DNA of 64,000 nucleotides, taken from Tetranychus cinnabarinus. Lineage: Eukaryota; Arthropoda; Arachnida; Trombidiformes; Tetranychidae. Positions 25,401 through 38,700 of this stretch are shown here, one piece after another (position 1 is the stretch's first letter; every line of letters starts with the position of its first letter). The notes beneath the pieces are model-generated. The model did not search any database. It was given only the letters and a program-made list of their open reading frames with translations, and was not told where the DNA came from. The position numbers were made by a program, and so were the translations under genes. The DNA is taken from NCBI GenBank assembly GCA_022266195.1, contig WHVY01000001.1, positions 22,444,001-22,508,000 of the forward strand. The letters run 5' to 3'.

Positions 25401-25831
25401 AATTCCATTATCGATTCGTGTGTTGTACATTCACGCAAACGTCCTAATCTCGTATGAGGAAGTCTTTCCAATGTTTTCCATAATACTTCATGTTTAATAC
25501 CACCAACATTCAAAATGACCCGACGATTAAGAGCACGAGAACGAACTACAGAAGATGATTCAGGTCCCGTTGCTGTTGTTGGTCCAGCCGTGCTTGTTGA
25601 TCTTGTTTGCTTATTAATCACATCTAAATTGCTGATTGGACCGGTGACTGACCGTCTTGATCTATGATAGAGACCAGTGGCAAGTCCATTATGAAGTGGT
25701 GAGTGATGAGCTGATTGGTAACCAGCTTCAATTGAGAGTCCAATTGAACTGGGTCCAACACCAAACGAACCTGGTTCAGCTGCGATATCAGTTGACCTAT
25801 CACTATTTCCTGCTCGAAGAGCATAGGACAT
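10420..25831 (-). CDS. Shab: Voltage-gated potassium channel of the Shab (Kv2) family, 955 aa, 4 coding exons
   Basis: Coding exons on the minus strand: 25049-25831, 19635-20495, 12101-12529 and 10420-11214. Every junction is phase 0. Exon 1 holds a low-complexity N-terminus and the T1 tetramerisation domain (about residues 103-215; [12 protein letters not shown]). Exon 2 carries the whole channel core: S1 from residue 262, S4 with spaced arginines ([14 protein letters not shown], about 371-384), and the pore with filter TTVGYGD at about 447-453. Exons 3 and 4 form a long S/T/N/P-rich cytoplasmic tail ending NPLYKSDPL. The T1 and S1 sequence is diagnostic for Shab rather than Shaker, Shaw or Shal. 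The protein should form tetrameric delayed-rectifier channels in excitable membranes. Assignment of the last exon to this gene rests on phase and splice sites, not on recognised homology. Confidence 0.93.
11855..11902. repeat. Three tandem copies of a 16-bp AT-only palindromic unit
   Basis: ATTAATATTATATAAT is repeated three times in tandem inside the Shab intron between exons 3 and 4. The unit is nearly self-complementary and could extrude as a cruciform. It is likely a simple replication-slippage repeat. Confidence 0.8.
12530..19634. other. Shab intron between exons 2 and 3 (7.1 kb)
   Basis: Long AT-rich intron. Several 60-80-codon frames occur (for example near 15.4, 16.0 and 16.3 kb) but none shows a recognisable domain or splice-linked continuation. 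No extra Shab exon, RNA gene or transposon end was found. Confidence 0.5.
20496..25048. other. Shab intron between exons 1 and 2 (4.6 kb)
   Basis: Non-coding, AT-rich, with a short (AG)n run at about 23577-23600. No additional exon or mobile element was recognised. Confidence 0.5.
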
Positions 25832-28800
25832 TGTTAATAAGCCGAAAAATGGGAAAAGAAGAAGAAGATGAACAAGGAAGGAAGGAAGAGCTGTGACGAT
25901 TAAAATAATCGAAAGTTAAAATCCATTGGAATCAATGTCGATGTCAACAATTTCACTTGTCATCACAATCCACTTGTTTTTTCTCAAATCATACATATTC
26001 GGATTGAAGACCAGCCAACACTCTGGATTGACAATCCTATGTATAGCAAAAATGCACACGCATACACATGAAAAGACACAAACACTGATCAAGCTGTTGG
26101 CAGGAATTGTAATGAATTACAAAAATGAAAATGAAAGGGTAAATTTGAGGTAAACAATTTGTAAATAAAGGTTTACTTTATCACAGTGAGGATCGTTGAA
26201 ACAATTATAATAACATTAGTTGTTGTCATTGTTTAGTTGCACAGATTAATTAATTTTTAGTATTAGGCACTAAAAAGAGAAATGAAAAATAACAAATGAG
26301 CAACAGAATGAAATTGAACAGCAAATAGAAGCGATTGAATGATCAGATCAAATTGGTTGATTCATTGATGGCCAATAAAAAACAAAAGGAAACTTGTAAC
26401 TTGTAAAAGGAGTAACAATTTGACACAATTGTAATATAATTGAATCATAATCCTGGATCCATATTTGCATACTTGTTGGTTGTTGACTGTTGGCTGTAGC
26501 ATTAAACATTCAACACCAAAATAATGTATCAAACAATCAATAAAGTACCTTTCTTGCAAATTAATATCATCTCATACCTTTAAATTATCATTAATAAAAT
26601 AATCATAATCATAATAATCAAAATAGTTGTAATAGAAGTGGTAAAAAACATTGACCAACATTGTTTTTTTGTGTTTGGCTTTTCTTTATTTGCTTTTTTG
26701 TTTTGTTTCTCTTTTCCTTTCAAGATTGTTTCGATATGCAAGTTAAAGTTAAACTCAATAGACTCACTTTCTCACTCGCTAACTGAAGATGAAGACGAAA
26801 ATGATGAGTGAGTGAGTCACTGAATCCATGACGATGAAGATGATGATAAAAGAGACTAGAGAAAGACTGAGAACTACAGGGTAACTCGATGAGAATGAAA
26901 TGAAAGCAAAGAGTAAAGTGATATTAAAAAAAGGCTGAAATGAAAAAAAAACTGGTTCTATGTTTCGATTTTTTCGCTTTCTGTTTCTCTTCCTCTTCTC
27001 TTCCGTTAATAATCTACTGGGTCAGCCAGAATCATCACCAGCTTTCTCCATGACTCTGTCTCTGGTTCACCTAAAACCTGCGCATCAAAGCCTCAACCAA
27101 CGCCTGTTCAAAATTCGGTGATATTTCAATTCATGATTGCGCATGCAACTGGAATACCCTGTAATTCACTTTCTCACTCCTATTTCCTCCCTCACCCTCA
27201 CCCTCTATCCTCTCATCTTCCGTTCAGTTTTTTCCCTTTCTTCCATCTTCCAGGATCTCTCCTGATAAATTTGGGTTAAGATGTTCAACTTGAAAACATA
27301 ACTTTTCTCAGTCTTTAGTTTACTTTCATCACTTTGTTCATCTGATGATCCCCCATCCACCCCACCAACCCACTGCCACCATTTTCATCATTACCATCAT
27401 CATTTTTTCCTCTTTCACCATTGTCTTAACTTTGTTCAGAGCCTGATGTCATGTAATAACAACATCGATCTTGTTCTGTCTCTAGTTTAACAATGTTAGA
27501 TTAACAACAAAACAAACACTGATTCTACCTAATTGTTTCTTAATTTAATTCACTAAGGGACAAGGTGCTTCATTTGATTCCTTTTTTTGCTTATTTATCT
27601 TTTCTTTATGTCAACAATTAATTTTTGTTGATTCAGCTTGTTTCCAGTTTAATTTCACTCGATTCACTTGATCCCTTCTCGTTCAATTTATCACTTACTT
27701 TAATAATTGTCCTGTTAATTAATTTACCAGTCAACAAACATTTAGAGCTCATTTTAACCAACACTCAAGATGTTTCGTAGCCTAAAAATTGTAGATGAAC
27801 CAATGGTTCAAATTTGATTTAATTGACGATCACACAATTGTTATTATTAACAGTCGAATTCCGAGTCCAAAGGCGAATAGGTTACAAAATGGCGTAAAAC
27901 TTTATCCTTTTCCCATCTTGAATTGCATTAGAATTTTTCTTGGCTAATTTTGACTTTAATCAAAACTGGCAAACTGTTGAAATCAAAATTAGTAAAATTT
28001 GAATTAAGCTCTAGAGCTTCCATCTACCGTTGGCAATACAAACTACACTGTAACTGTTAATTTTGTCAACAATTTCAATGTTTATTGCACTAACGGTGCT
28101 TTCATTTTCCTTTTGTTTTTTTGGATTAAATCATGAGAGTTATTTGTTTTCTTGGTGTTAATTGTTAATTTTTATTTATCGTTAACAGCATATCAATCAT
28201 AAGGATGCAAGTTAAGTAGAAAGTAATCTAATTTTATTGCTCATTGATATTTTTGTCTCTTTGTTAACCACATCAATCATGTTTTTGTAGTTGTCATTTA
28301 TTGATACAATTATTTGTATTCATGGATTATTAATTTCATATTTAATCACTTCAACATATTTATTACTATTTTTATTATAATAACCAAACATGAACATAGA
28401 TAAGCATTTGTTTTAACCAGAGAACAGCATTTTACACAGTTTCTTAGTTTCATATACACTGTGACTTTACTTAATATTACTCTAAATGGTTTCGTCTTCT
28501 TTTTCAACCAGCAACCAATTTTAATTGTTATTTATTAGTTAATAGCTAATGGAGTAATCAAAACAAGGTAAAGCTATTTGATGGAGGTGAAACACTTTAA
28601 GTTGATGAGTTTACATATCAAAACAAAATGATTTGACAAAAAAAGGAAAATTTGGCTGATTGCAGTTAATCAACATTTCAAATTTGAACACACACAATCA
28701 CCAGTTAATTAAAGTTTCCAAAGGTGATTGATCAGAAATTAAATTAATAGTCTAAAATGTATGTAGTCTAATATTGTTATTAGCATGATTTGCCTTTTGC

Positions 28801-29782
28801 AAAGGTTTAACTTCACATTAATTGCATTGTTTTACTGTTAAATTGTTTTGTTTTTCGATAGAAATCAAATTATTGACAATGATTGATTTGCAATCATTTT
28901 GCATCTAGTGAAAACAATCAATTCTCATTTTAGATTGTCAACTTAATAGTGGAAAGAAAGAGACCATGAAAAGTGATTGAATTAAATGATAAACAAATGG
29001 AAAATATTTTTCAACCTAAAATTCTGGAACTTTGAAGGTTAAAAATTGAACAATTAAAAAACAAAAAGTGATTGGGATGAATAATAATAAATTGATGGAC
29101 TTTAAAGGACACAAAATTACTGAAAATATGATTTAGATTGAGAAAAATGGTTTTGCTTATTGTCATTAATCCTTTGATTTTTTCATATCTTTGATTAGTA
29201 AACATCAACACACAACCATGAAGTGTAAGTTTGTTTATGCCAAGAGTTAAGTTGTTGCAATGAGCTACTCATTCATTCCGTAATTTGTTTGAAATTGTTG
29301 AACCAACCAAACGAAAATAGAAGTTGAAGAGAATAAAGTTAACACTGAAATTATCAAAACAGGTCAAGGCTTAGTTCTTGGTGAGAACAGGTAAAATCTT
29401 TGGTGTGACAATCCAATTTCCGCTTGGAACAACGATAACGGTAATTGATAACAAATTTGTTTCTTTCAAAATCACTCTAACTCAAACAGCTAAGTCGTCT
29501 TCAAGAAGACCAGTGAAGCACAATTGGCCCAAGTGGTTACTTCAAGTTTAACGCTATCTAGCTTATTGCACTCAAGCTACACAGCTGTTGCTTTGTTCAA
29601 TCCTTCAGAAAAGAAAGGAAGAGAGATGAACGAATGAAGAAAAAGAATGAATCTCTAGATGATTCTCAAGATAAAACCAACATTTTTAAGGTAAGAAGAA
29701 AAGAAAAACTGAGATGCCAAGAAAAAACTGAATAAATGTCTGTGTTAAGATACGTTTCAGGACATTCTTCATGATTATGCTT
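25832..29782. other. Shab 5' region and synapsin 3' flank
   Basis: Contains the Shab leader and presumed promoter next to 25831, a pyrimidine-rich region on the plus strand (about 26980-27420), and, at the right, the synapsin 3' untranslated region. No coding exon was identified; a non-coding Shab first exon may lie here but cannot be placed from sequence alone. Confidence 0.4.
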
Positions 29783-32700
29783 TCACATGTCACCAAATAT
29801 TCCGGCAAATGTTTTGCGCAAATTTTTCATTGTATCATCTGGATCCTCTGATTTAACTCCACTAGTTTGATTGCTATCATCAGTTGAGATTGATGCACGA
29901 CGGAAAAGGCCTTTAATTTGCTGCGTTGTTTGTCCAAGGCTTGATGTAGGTCCAGAATCGCTTGTTGGGTTTGTAACTCCAGCAGCTGATCCGGCTCCAG
30001 TTGATCCACTATTGGCTTGATTTCCGGTAAGATCACTAGCCGAGCCTATTGAAGTTTGAGATCCTCTTCTTGGTGCACCGGTTCCGCTATTTTGGGTTGA
30101 GTCTCTAGGTGGTCGCTGTCCGTATGCAGGGTTGGCTCCAGAGTATTGAGAGCGAGATAGATCACCAGTATTTGGTTCTTCCGAGGAGTAGCCAGTTGTT
30201 GATGATGTTGTTATGCTTGATCTGGACAATTGTTTCCTATTTGAAAAAATTAAATCAATAAATAGTGAAATTAATTAAAGATGAATAATTCAATTTAGAT
30301 TTAAATGTCTAATCAATCGCCTGAATTGACCAACAAGTGAATTGCGCTATTTCTTTGCGAGTTTACTTAATATACCAGGAGATGGTGACACTTCTAACAT
30401 GTGAAAATGCTGTTCGTTCTTTCATATTGATTGTTCTGTGAATTTATATAACTACTTACGTCATTACAGGTCGCCCGCAGAAATGTTGCATTTTACTGGT
30501 AACTAGTTCTGATATGATTCGTCGATCCTCTTCCTGTGTTTCACCCATCAAAATCATTTGGGAACCAGTTACTTCGTAGATATACTCCTGGCCATCTTTG
30601 GCTAAGACAGCTTCAACAGTAACAATGTCCAGTCCATTGAAAATTTCTGATACCTCATCAATCCACTTCTTGTAACGTTCAGTCACCGGACACTGTTCCA
30701 ACATTGATGATCCAACATTAGCTTTCCAATTGCCTGATATGGATTTTCGCCTGATTCCCGATTTATTATGTGTTAGAGCCAGGAAGTATTACCAAAGATG
30801 AAGAATAAAGATTGAGAAAGATTAGAAGTCAAGCTTGTTTTGGATTCCATTTTTAAGTCAAGTTTGATAAAAATTCTGAAATCTCTCAAGCCCGAAACTG
30901 GTAACATTTAAAGTGTAATATATGGATAAATGAAATTCAGTGTCCCGCACAAAGTGCCCTGATTTGGTTTACTTGTTCCCAAACCAGGAAGAAGATAAAG
31001 AAACGTGCCCAGAAAAGATGAGAAAGGAATTGGACAGTCCAGCTGGGTACTTGATTCAGTTGAGATTTCAGTCAATTAAAGGAAGAAGAACAAAAGAAGA
31101 GATTACTTACATGAATGCTTTGTAATTTCCACCAATCTTTTGAATGTGTATATCACATTTAGAATCTATGAAAGGTTCGCTGGTGACAAAAGTTTTAGCA
31201 CAAGCCACTATTGAAACTATATCTTGAAACTCTGATGGATTCTCGATTTTCATTTTGCCCTGACCACAGTGTGCATGGCCAATCTTAATTACACATGGAA
31301 ATCGTGGTGGATTGGATAGCTAATCAAGAGAAAGGTTGACAAGGAAAAGTATCAATTAATTTGTGCTTCTTTTAGTATATTTAACAAACCAAAGACACAA
31401 AAATTGAATTTAGATGTTGATTGACTTGATTGGCATTTTGGTATTTCGTTATTAGCATTTCTTAACCTTTCCGATCTTTCATCAACCTCATCAAGCCTCA
31501 TCTCTCACCATCACCAGGGAAAAGAAAACCATTGAAGCTTCAACCAATTAAGTTCATTGGAAATTAACTCTTGCTGAAGGATATTTGTAAACTTGTAATG
31601 AACCTTTTCTTTCCTCGTTTGTACAAACAGCACGATCTTTAATTAACTTACTAAAGTACAGAAAATTGTAACTAACATTGGTTTAAAAGTCACAAGAAAG
31701 ACCAGAATAGTGTAAGACCAACGTTAAGTCAAATTGTTTCAGAAACATGATTATCTCTTAAGACACAGCACAACATTGTTAATCTCTTAACCGTAAAATG
31801 TTCATTAATTATCTCATATTATTGTTATAATAAATCAAAATTTACAAGTGGTTCGACTAATAATCCCTGTGTTTTCCATTAATTAGTCAATGAGGTGTTA
31901 ATAAGGTTTGTAGATATACTTATCCCAACATAACCAAAGAGTAACTCAATTTGGATTGGTTACAATTTTATTCACTAGGGAAATATCACACTAGTATTAT
32001 ACAATATTTCCTCTATTTATCTTAAAGATGCAGAAGATTATTAGCTTTTCATTTGTTTTCAGAGTTTATCTTCCAACATTAACAGTCTACTTCACTTGAG
32101 CAACATCTTCTTCTGCGTTTTTCATGCGAACATCATGAAAATGATGAAAAACAAAGGGAAAAACAAAAAAAGCTGTGATCAACAAACAATCCTTCTCATC
32201 TTAAACTCACAACTCTTCACAAGCTCAACCTTCTAACATCGCTCACCCGAATCACTTTTTTCATCAACATCTCCTCTTCATCACTATTTATCATCCTCTC
32301 CTTATCAGTGTTTGCCTCTCTCTCTCTTTCTCTCTCTCTCTCTCACCTCTTATTTGTCTTCTCTTTCTCTCGTTGCGTTGTTACTAAACACTTGTTTCTT
32401 TGCACCTCACTCTAACCGGCAACAACAACCATCAACAGTTTTACATTTGTAAACAAAACGTTCATCTGTTCCATTCTTTATTTTGTTTTTCATGTAACTA
32501 AATCCAGCAATTTATCACATTTAAAAAGCTCTCTAAATTATAATCAAAATATATCACCTTATTTGCAACTCTGTTAACCCATTGCTTTGGATATACAATC
32601 TAAATCAACTCTGTGAGCCTCTTTAAGTGTGTGAAGTAAACAAACAGTAAACCTTTGATAAATATCGCCTGTAATCATTGCAAAGATTGTTTTATATTAC

Positions 32701-35700
32701 AATGGATTGGTCAGCAAGTTAAACAATGGTCCAAGAAAAGGTTTAATTATTTAAGGTCTGTTTGTTAATGATTAATGCCTCATTAAATCTGAAAGGTAAC
32801 TCTGATGTTCGCTTATTAATTGTTTCCCCTTTACCTACTAGTCCCATTGAAAGGCACCAATCTACTCATAACCATTTCCATATCATAATAAACTACCGCC
32901 ATCACCATAACAAGACACCTTAAACATTTATTACCTTAGATTAATTGATATGGTATCAACATGTAAACAGTTATGAAGAAGGAGATTGAAAAATGTTGCA
33001 AAGCAAACATCTTAAATAAAATAAAATCATCATCACACAACTTATATTAACTCTTTTCTTTCTTTCTCTCCCTTTTCAGTTTGTAGACAGACTAACCAGA
33101 CGATCAAATTAGACAGACTTACTCAACAACTGGTTGAATAACTGACTGACTAGCTGATTATTACCAGAGATCAAGTGAAATTGATTTTTACCATTGATTG
33201 GTGTTTCAACAGCAGCAATCCTTTGCCTTTTCCTGTTTAATTTCACGGCTAATCTATCTGATTAGTCTAATGAGACATATTACAATGATGGGTAATCATC
33301 AAGGAATACCTTTCATGATGAACCTAATTGTATTAATTGCCTGGTCACTGTATTTTATTACCACTTCTGATGCCTGTTCCTGTGTCTACTCTCATCCTCA
33401 AGAGCACTTCTGTTCATCTGATTTTGTGGTAACTCTTTCAATTCAGGGAGATCCAAAGCAATTACATCAATACAATTACCTTCGTTATCCAGTTAAAGTT
33501 TACAAAATATACAAAGGAATGGACAAAACCTCAGTTCGCAAAGGTTTCATCTACACTGGATCAGCTTTGTCTTCTTGTTCACCGACTCTTGCCAAAAATA
33601 CTACTTACCTTATGACAGGTAAGACTAACTCTGTAATACTCTTGAAGATAACACCTTTTGACAGTTACCAGAACAATTACACCAACCCATTGATTACTTT
33701 ACTCACTTATCATATGTAAAGTCACCTAGTTGCTTATTTTTTACAACCTTTTGATTGCTTTTTTCTTGAGTAACATCATCTTAACCTTGATGGTAATAAT
33801 GATGATGACAATTATGATTACCAGATAATGATTGTAGCTATTTAGCTGTGTATTTCAAATATTTTCATGTTGACTCTGACAGATAAAGATTCAATGATAA
33901 AGGTCAAACTTGTCACTATATTTAGGTCTACAAAACCAACATTGAAAATATGAAAAATCTCAACAAAAATTGCTCTTAAAAGATGAATCTGAACCAGAAT
34001 TGAAAATTTAATCAACTTTCATTTACCATTTCCCCATTCAATAAGAAAGTTTCAACTGAAAATGTTTCTCATTTTAAGTTGTAATTGCTTCCAATGATTT
34101 ATTGACTCCAACAAGCAGACAAATTGTTTGATACAATTAAGCTGACAATCTAAAGCGCTCTGGCCGATTTAAGATCGTTCATTTCTTGATAAACAATTTT
34201 CAAGGTTGATCCGTTAATTAGATGATTGTAAACATTGTAAATTAATCAATCAACAGCAATTAATATCAGGGTAAATTTGAAATGTTGATAAGCACGAATT
34301 TGAAACAAACTTGAATGAGTATCTTGTAGACCAATGTTACAAACATTTTAACTGTCGACAATTTATCCTCAAAATCTCTGGTACTTTTGCTTTCCAAACG
34401 ATTCCAAGTTGAATCATTTTCTTAATTTCAGTTTCTCATTTAATGTGCAAGTCAACTTTCATTGGCTAATTAAGCAATTTAACAGTTTTAGCATTTAAAT
34501 GAACCGAATGAATTTTCAAGTTATTTCAAGATTGAATTACATTGCATATTACAATTTAAATTGAATAGTGAAAGTTGCTTTTAATTTGATATCAGTAATT
34601 ACTTGAATATATTCAACCCATTTTCAATGCGTTTTGCACACAAATCAGAGTTAATTTAAATTTAATTTTCTGTTGACTGTAAATCTCATTGAAAAATGAT
34701 TGTAATCAACTGAGAAGCGTTGAGTTAGCTTCTTACCTGATTTGTTGTTTTCATTTTGAATAAGTAAGCAAAAAAGAAACCTTAATCCTCCTCACCATGA
34801 CTGATTAAATGATTGAATCACAAACTGAAATGTTCCAAATTAACTGAATTCTCGATTGATGTTATCTTGGAAATTCTTGACAACTTAATATAACATTTAT
34901 TTTATATTAGTATTAGGGTTATCATATCATGAAATGTATCTAAATGTATTGAGACACTTTTTTAAGCATCATTTTTCATTGACAGACCATTCGAAACCAC
35001 AACAAATTGTTACCAAAAACCTCATTATTATCATCTTTACTATCATAATTATAATAAGGTTAGCGAGAGTTTATTTAATATCAACATTGAAAATCTTTCA
35101 AGATAAATCATGAAATTGAGTTTTTATGATGATTTATTAGATAAATTTGAAGGTAAAACTTGATTTATAAGGTTTTACCTTCTGGTTTTACTCAAAACAA
35201 AACAAACTTGTATCATCATCTTTTTTGTCAACAATTAACCAGTTTCAACCTTTCCAGCTTCAACAATTAACTTTACAATTAAACTCTGATCAAGTCTCAT
35301 AACAGCCGATGAACCAAAATTAAGTCTCATGATTATTGATAATCAACAACAATCTGAATTCCTCTTGAATAACATCTCAACAACCCACATAAACATCATC
35401 ATTAACTAATTACTATCAATATTAGCACAATTTGTTTTCCCAGCAACACAAAATTGTAATTGGATTACAACTAATAACTGATTGCTCTCAAGTAATAACC
35501 AATAATTGTTGCTGTTGAATACAATTGATACAAATCCATTTATGGTTGCAATTATAATCATCTGATTGTTGCAAATGATCAAATTATTTGTTGTTTTAAG
35601 ATCATTCAATGATTCTCAGTTTTCTTGGATAACATTTTACGATTTGAGCAATTAATTCAATATCGATTAGTATAATTAGATAATTATAATGAAATTTGAT

Positions 35701-38700
35701 TCAACAGTTTATCTGACGATTTTCAACACTTTTGTCATTTCATTTTTAAATGTTCTTGTTTACAATTTTTGAGTTACTCACATATTTTTGCTTCAAGACG
35801 AACTGAAAGTTCAGTAAACTGATGATGAATGTCATCAAGTTTGAATGCTTGTAGGCTGCAGCAATCTGATTTGAAATGACTGAATAACTTGGAAAGCTTG
35901 AATTGACAAAATGATAGAAAAACATTTTCATATTTATACTCCTTTTTATATCTTATTTATACTCTTTTGTGCTCTTTAAATACATCATTACGAATATTAT
36001 CGACCTTTTTCTTGTAATTTGTAATAATTAAAATTTCTGTTTCAATTTAGCTCCATGATTAAATTGCTTGCCAAATGAGGTGAACGATGAAGATTTTTTG
36101 ATAGAAATTATAATGAATTTAAATCCTAGATTCAGTTGATAATTCAAATCAAGTGCAATCTTTTTGATATTTTGCCAAATGTTTAGATTAACACCATTTA
36201 GCATCATACAACATCACCATAAATCATCAATCACTTGAATTTTGATTAATTAAATCAATGAGTTTGCATTTGTTCAATATTTAGGTGTCTTTATAAATGT
36301 ATTTCTGTATTTATTTTCTGTGTTTATATTGATCAACATTGGTTAATATTAATGATGATTCATTATTGATTTTATAGAAAACATTAGATGATTTGATTGA
36401 TTCAGTTGACACAAGAAGCAATGATAATCTCACAACTTAATGTGCTTAGTGAGGATTAAATCGCATTTTATTGAGTCGAGTTTGACAATTAAAAATTGAG
36501 TGATGAATTGAGTGCGAAATGGTCACTTTGATATCTCGCTAGCGGATTAATTCCCAACGATCGTTGATAAATTATTTTTCAATTGCGATATTTAATGACT
36601 AAAATAGGCTCTTAAATTGAAATTAAACCTGTGCAAAGACTTTTGATTTGAACGTTTTTTATTGCTGTTGATCGTTGGTTTTACAATTGTTTAATGATGC
36701 AGCCAATTTAACCTTTAACTTTTCGTTGACAGTCAGAATGATTGATATTTGTCATGAATTCACTAATTAATTGAATGCCACTTTAATTAGCAAACTCAAC
36801 TGATGTTAATTCAATGATTATCTTGTTTTCACTCTTGGAATGTCAAGTGATGTTTCAAGAAGTGTGAACAAAAATTACATTCAAAGTTAACAACATGAGA
36901 TATTTTTACTGATTTTCACTTTTCACATATTAATAGATCAAGTGTTTTCCATCTTTAACCCTTCCAGTTGACTCCTAATCAACCAGGACATTAAATTAGC
37001 TGCGATAAAAAGAGTCTAATTGCAATTGCATTTAACATTAACTTTGACTTTTGACTCTTTTTAAGATCATCATTGGGATCCACCGATCCAGTGTAATCCT
37101 CTTGACTCGCTCAATTGTGATCAAGTTAATTGTGATCATTATTTTATCCAAGTGATTCACAATGTCTAATTGAAACATTGAAACAAATGTTACACTGTAA
37201 TCAATGTGTAACTGATTAACTTGATTATTTAACAAAACGGAAAACTCCAATTGAGTTAGCATCTATTAACACTATTGAAGTAGCTTTAAGAGATCAAATC
37301 AAGACTCAACTGATTCTCATCTTGACAATTCATTGAATCATAGATACAAGAATAGCTTCATTGATTACAATCAAAAGTGCAAATAACAACAATTAATAAG
37401 ATGTAATCATTTATACCAGGTATAGTTACTTTTGCGATTCAATAAATGTTATTTTCGAGTAAAAATTGTGCTTAGAATCAATTTCAATTATCAAGTTTCT
37501 GTTTGAAACATGAAACATTGAATCAAATCTCTAGCCAATTGGCAAGTTGATCTGTTATTAAATCTAAAAATAGCTGAAAAAGAATTTATTTTTCTAATAA
37601 AAATGATAAAATTGGTTTTACGATTGATTTAAATGAAATAACTTCATGGTAAACTGTCATTTGATTTTTTGTGAAATATATACATTCAATTTGATTATTC
37701 GCAATGTTGTGTTATAGAAATAGAAATCACTTTCATACAGTTTAATGAACAATTTTGAGAGCAAATGATCAACCATTCACTGATAGTCCGTAAGTTGATG
37801 AGCATAATTTAGTCGACCAACTTTGCCAGTAAAGAAATTCATGGTTTTATGATTTAGATTTTCAGCTTTTGCTCCAACATTCAGAGTTAATGTACATTTA
37901 CATGAAAAACGAGACATTAATCATATTAAATTGAATTGTTTATTCCAGAATTGTAAAAAATAACAATTTAGTGGTGAATCAAGATGAGATTGAACCTCTT
38001 CAAGCAATTTCAAACTTCATTATCTTACTGTTTGCTGAATGAATTGTTGCGTTTGTCAAATTAAAACTGAATTAGTCTTGATCAAAAATTGTTACAATTT
38101 CCAAGTTAACAATTGTATTTAATAACATTAAAATTTGATTTATGCAAAAGCAGAATTATTGTTACATTTAATTCATAATTCAGCTTGAATGCGATTTACC
38201 GTCAATTCACAGGGAAAAGTAAAAGAATTTCAATGTTTGTTTCTATACAAGGTTATTTGAATGCTCATCAAGTGGATTCAAAGTTTTCTGAAATCAGTTG
38301 ATTACCTGAATCAGTTTCAAATAAGTTTTGAACATTTCGCAGACTTGATCAAAGCTAGATTTGTCAGTGTTTAGTCAACATTTACAAACAAAGAGCCCCA
38401 AAAGATTCCATTAATTTAGAGTTAATTTAGACAATTACGATCTAACAATCGACTTTATTATCCACTTTATTATAATGAAAAAACTGATCTAATAAAATTA
38501 GTTTAACCTTCAAATCTTCAATTATTCAATGCTAACAGTTAATCGTAATTGACCACATGAGAATAATAAAGTCAATTGTGCAACTTGATTAACATTTAAA
38601 TTTCTTACTAATTGCAACTTTTATTTTGTGTTTGATTCAATTGCAGGACGGATTGTTAACGGTAAACCATTTGTATCAATCTGTAATTTCATCTCGGAAT

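Noticed and set aside
24968..25831. Assignment of the potassium channel to Shaker, Shaw or Shal
   Set aside because: The T1 domain and the S1 start ([20 protein letters not shown]) follow the Shab/Kv2 pattern closely and differ from the other subfamilies.
29701..29785. Stop-codon readthrough of synapsin as reported for Drosophila
   Set aside because: Here the stop is TGA and the frame beyond it closes after about 45 codons with no synapsin-like sequence, so there is no support for an extended isoform.
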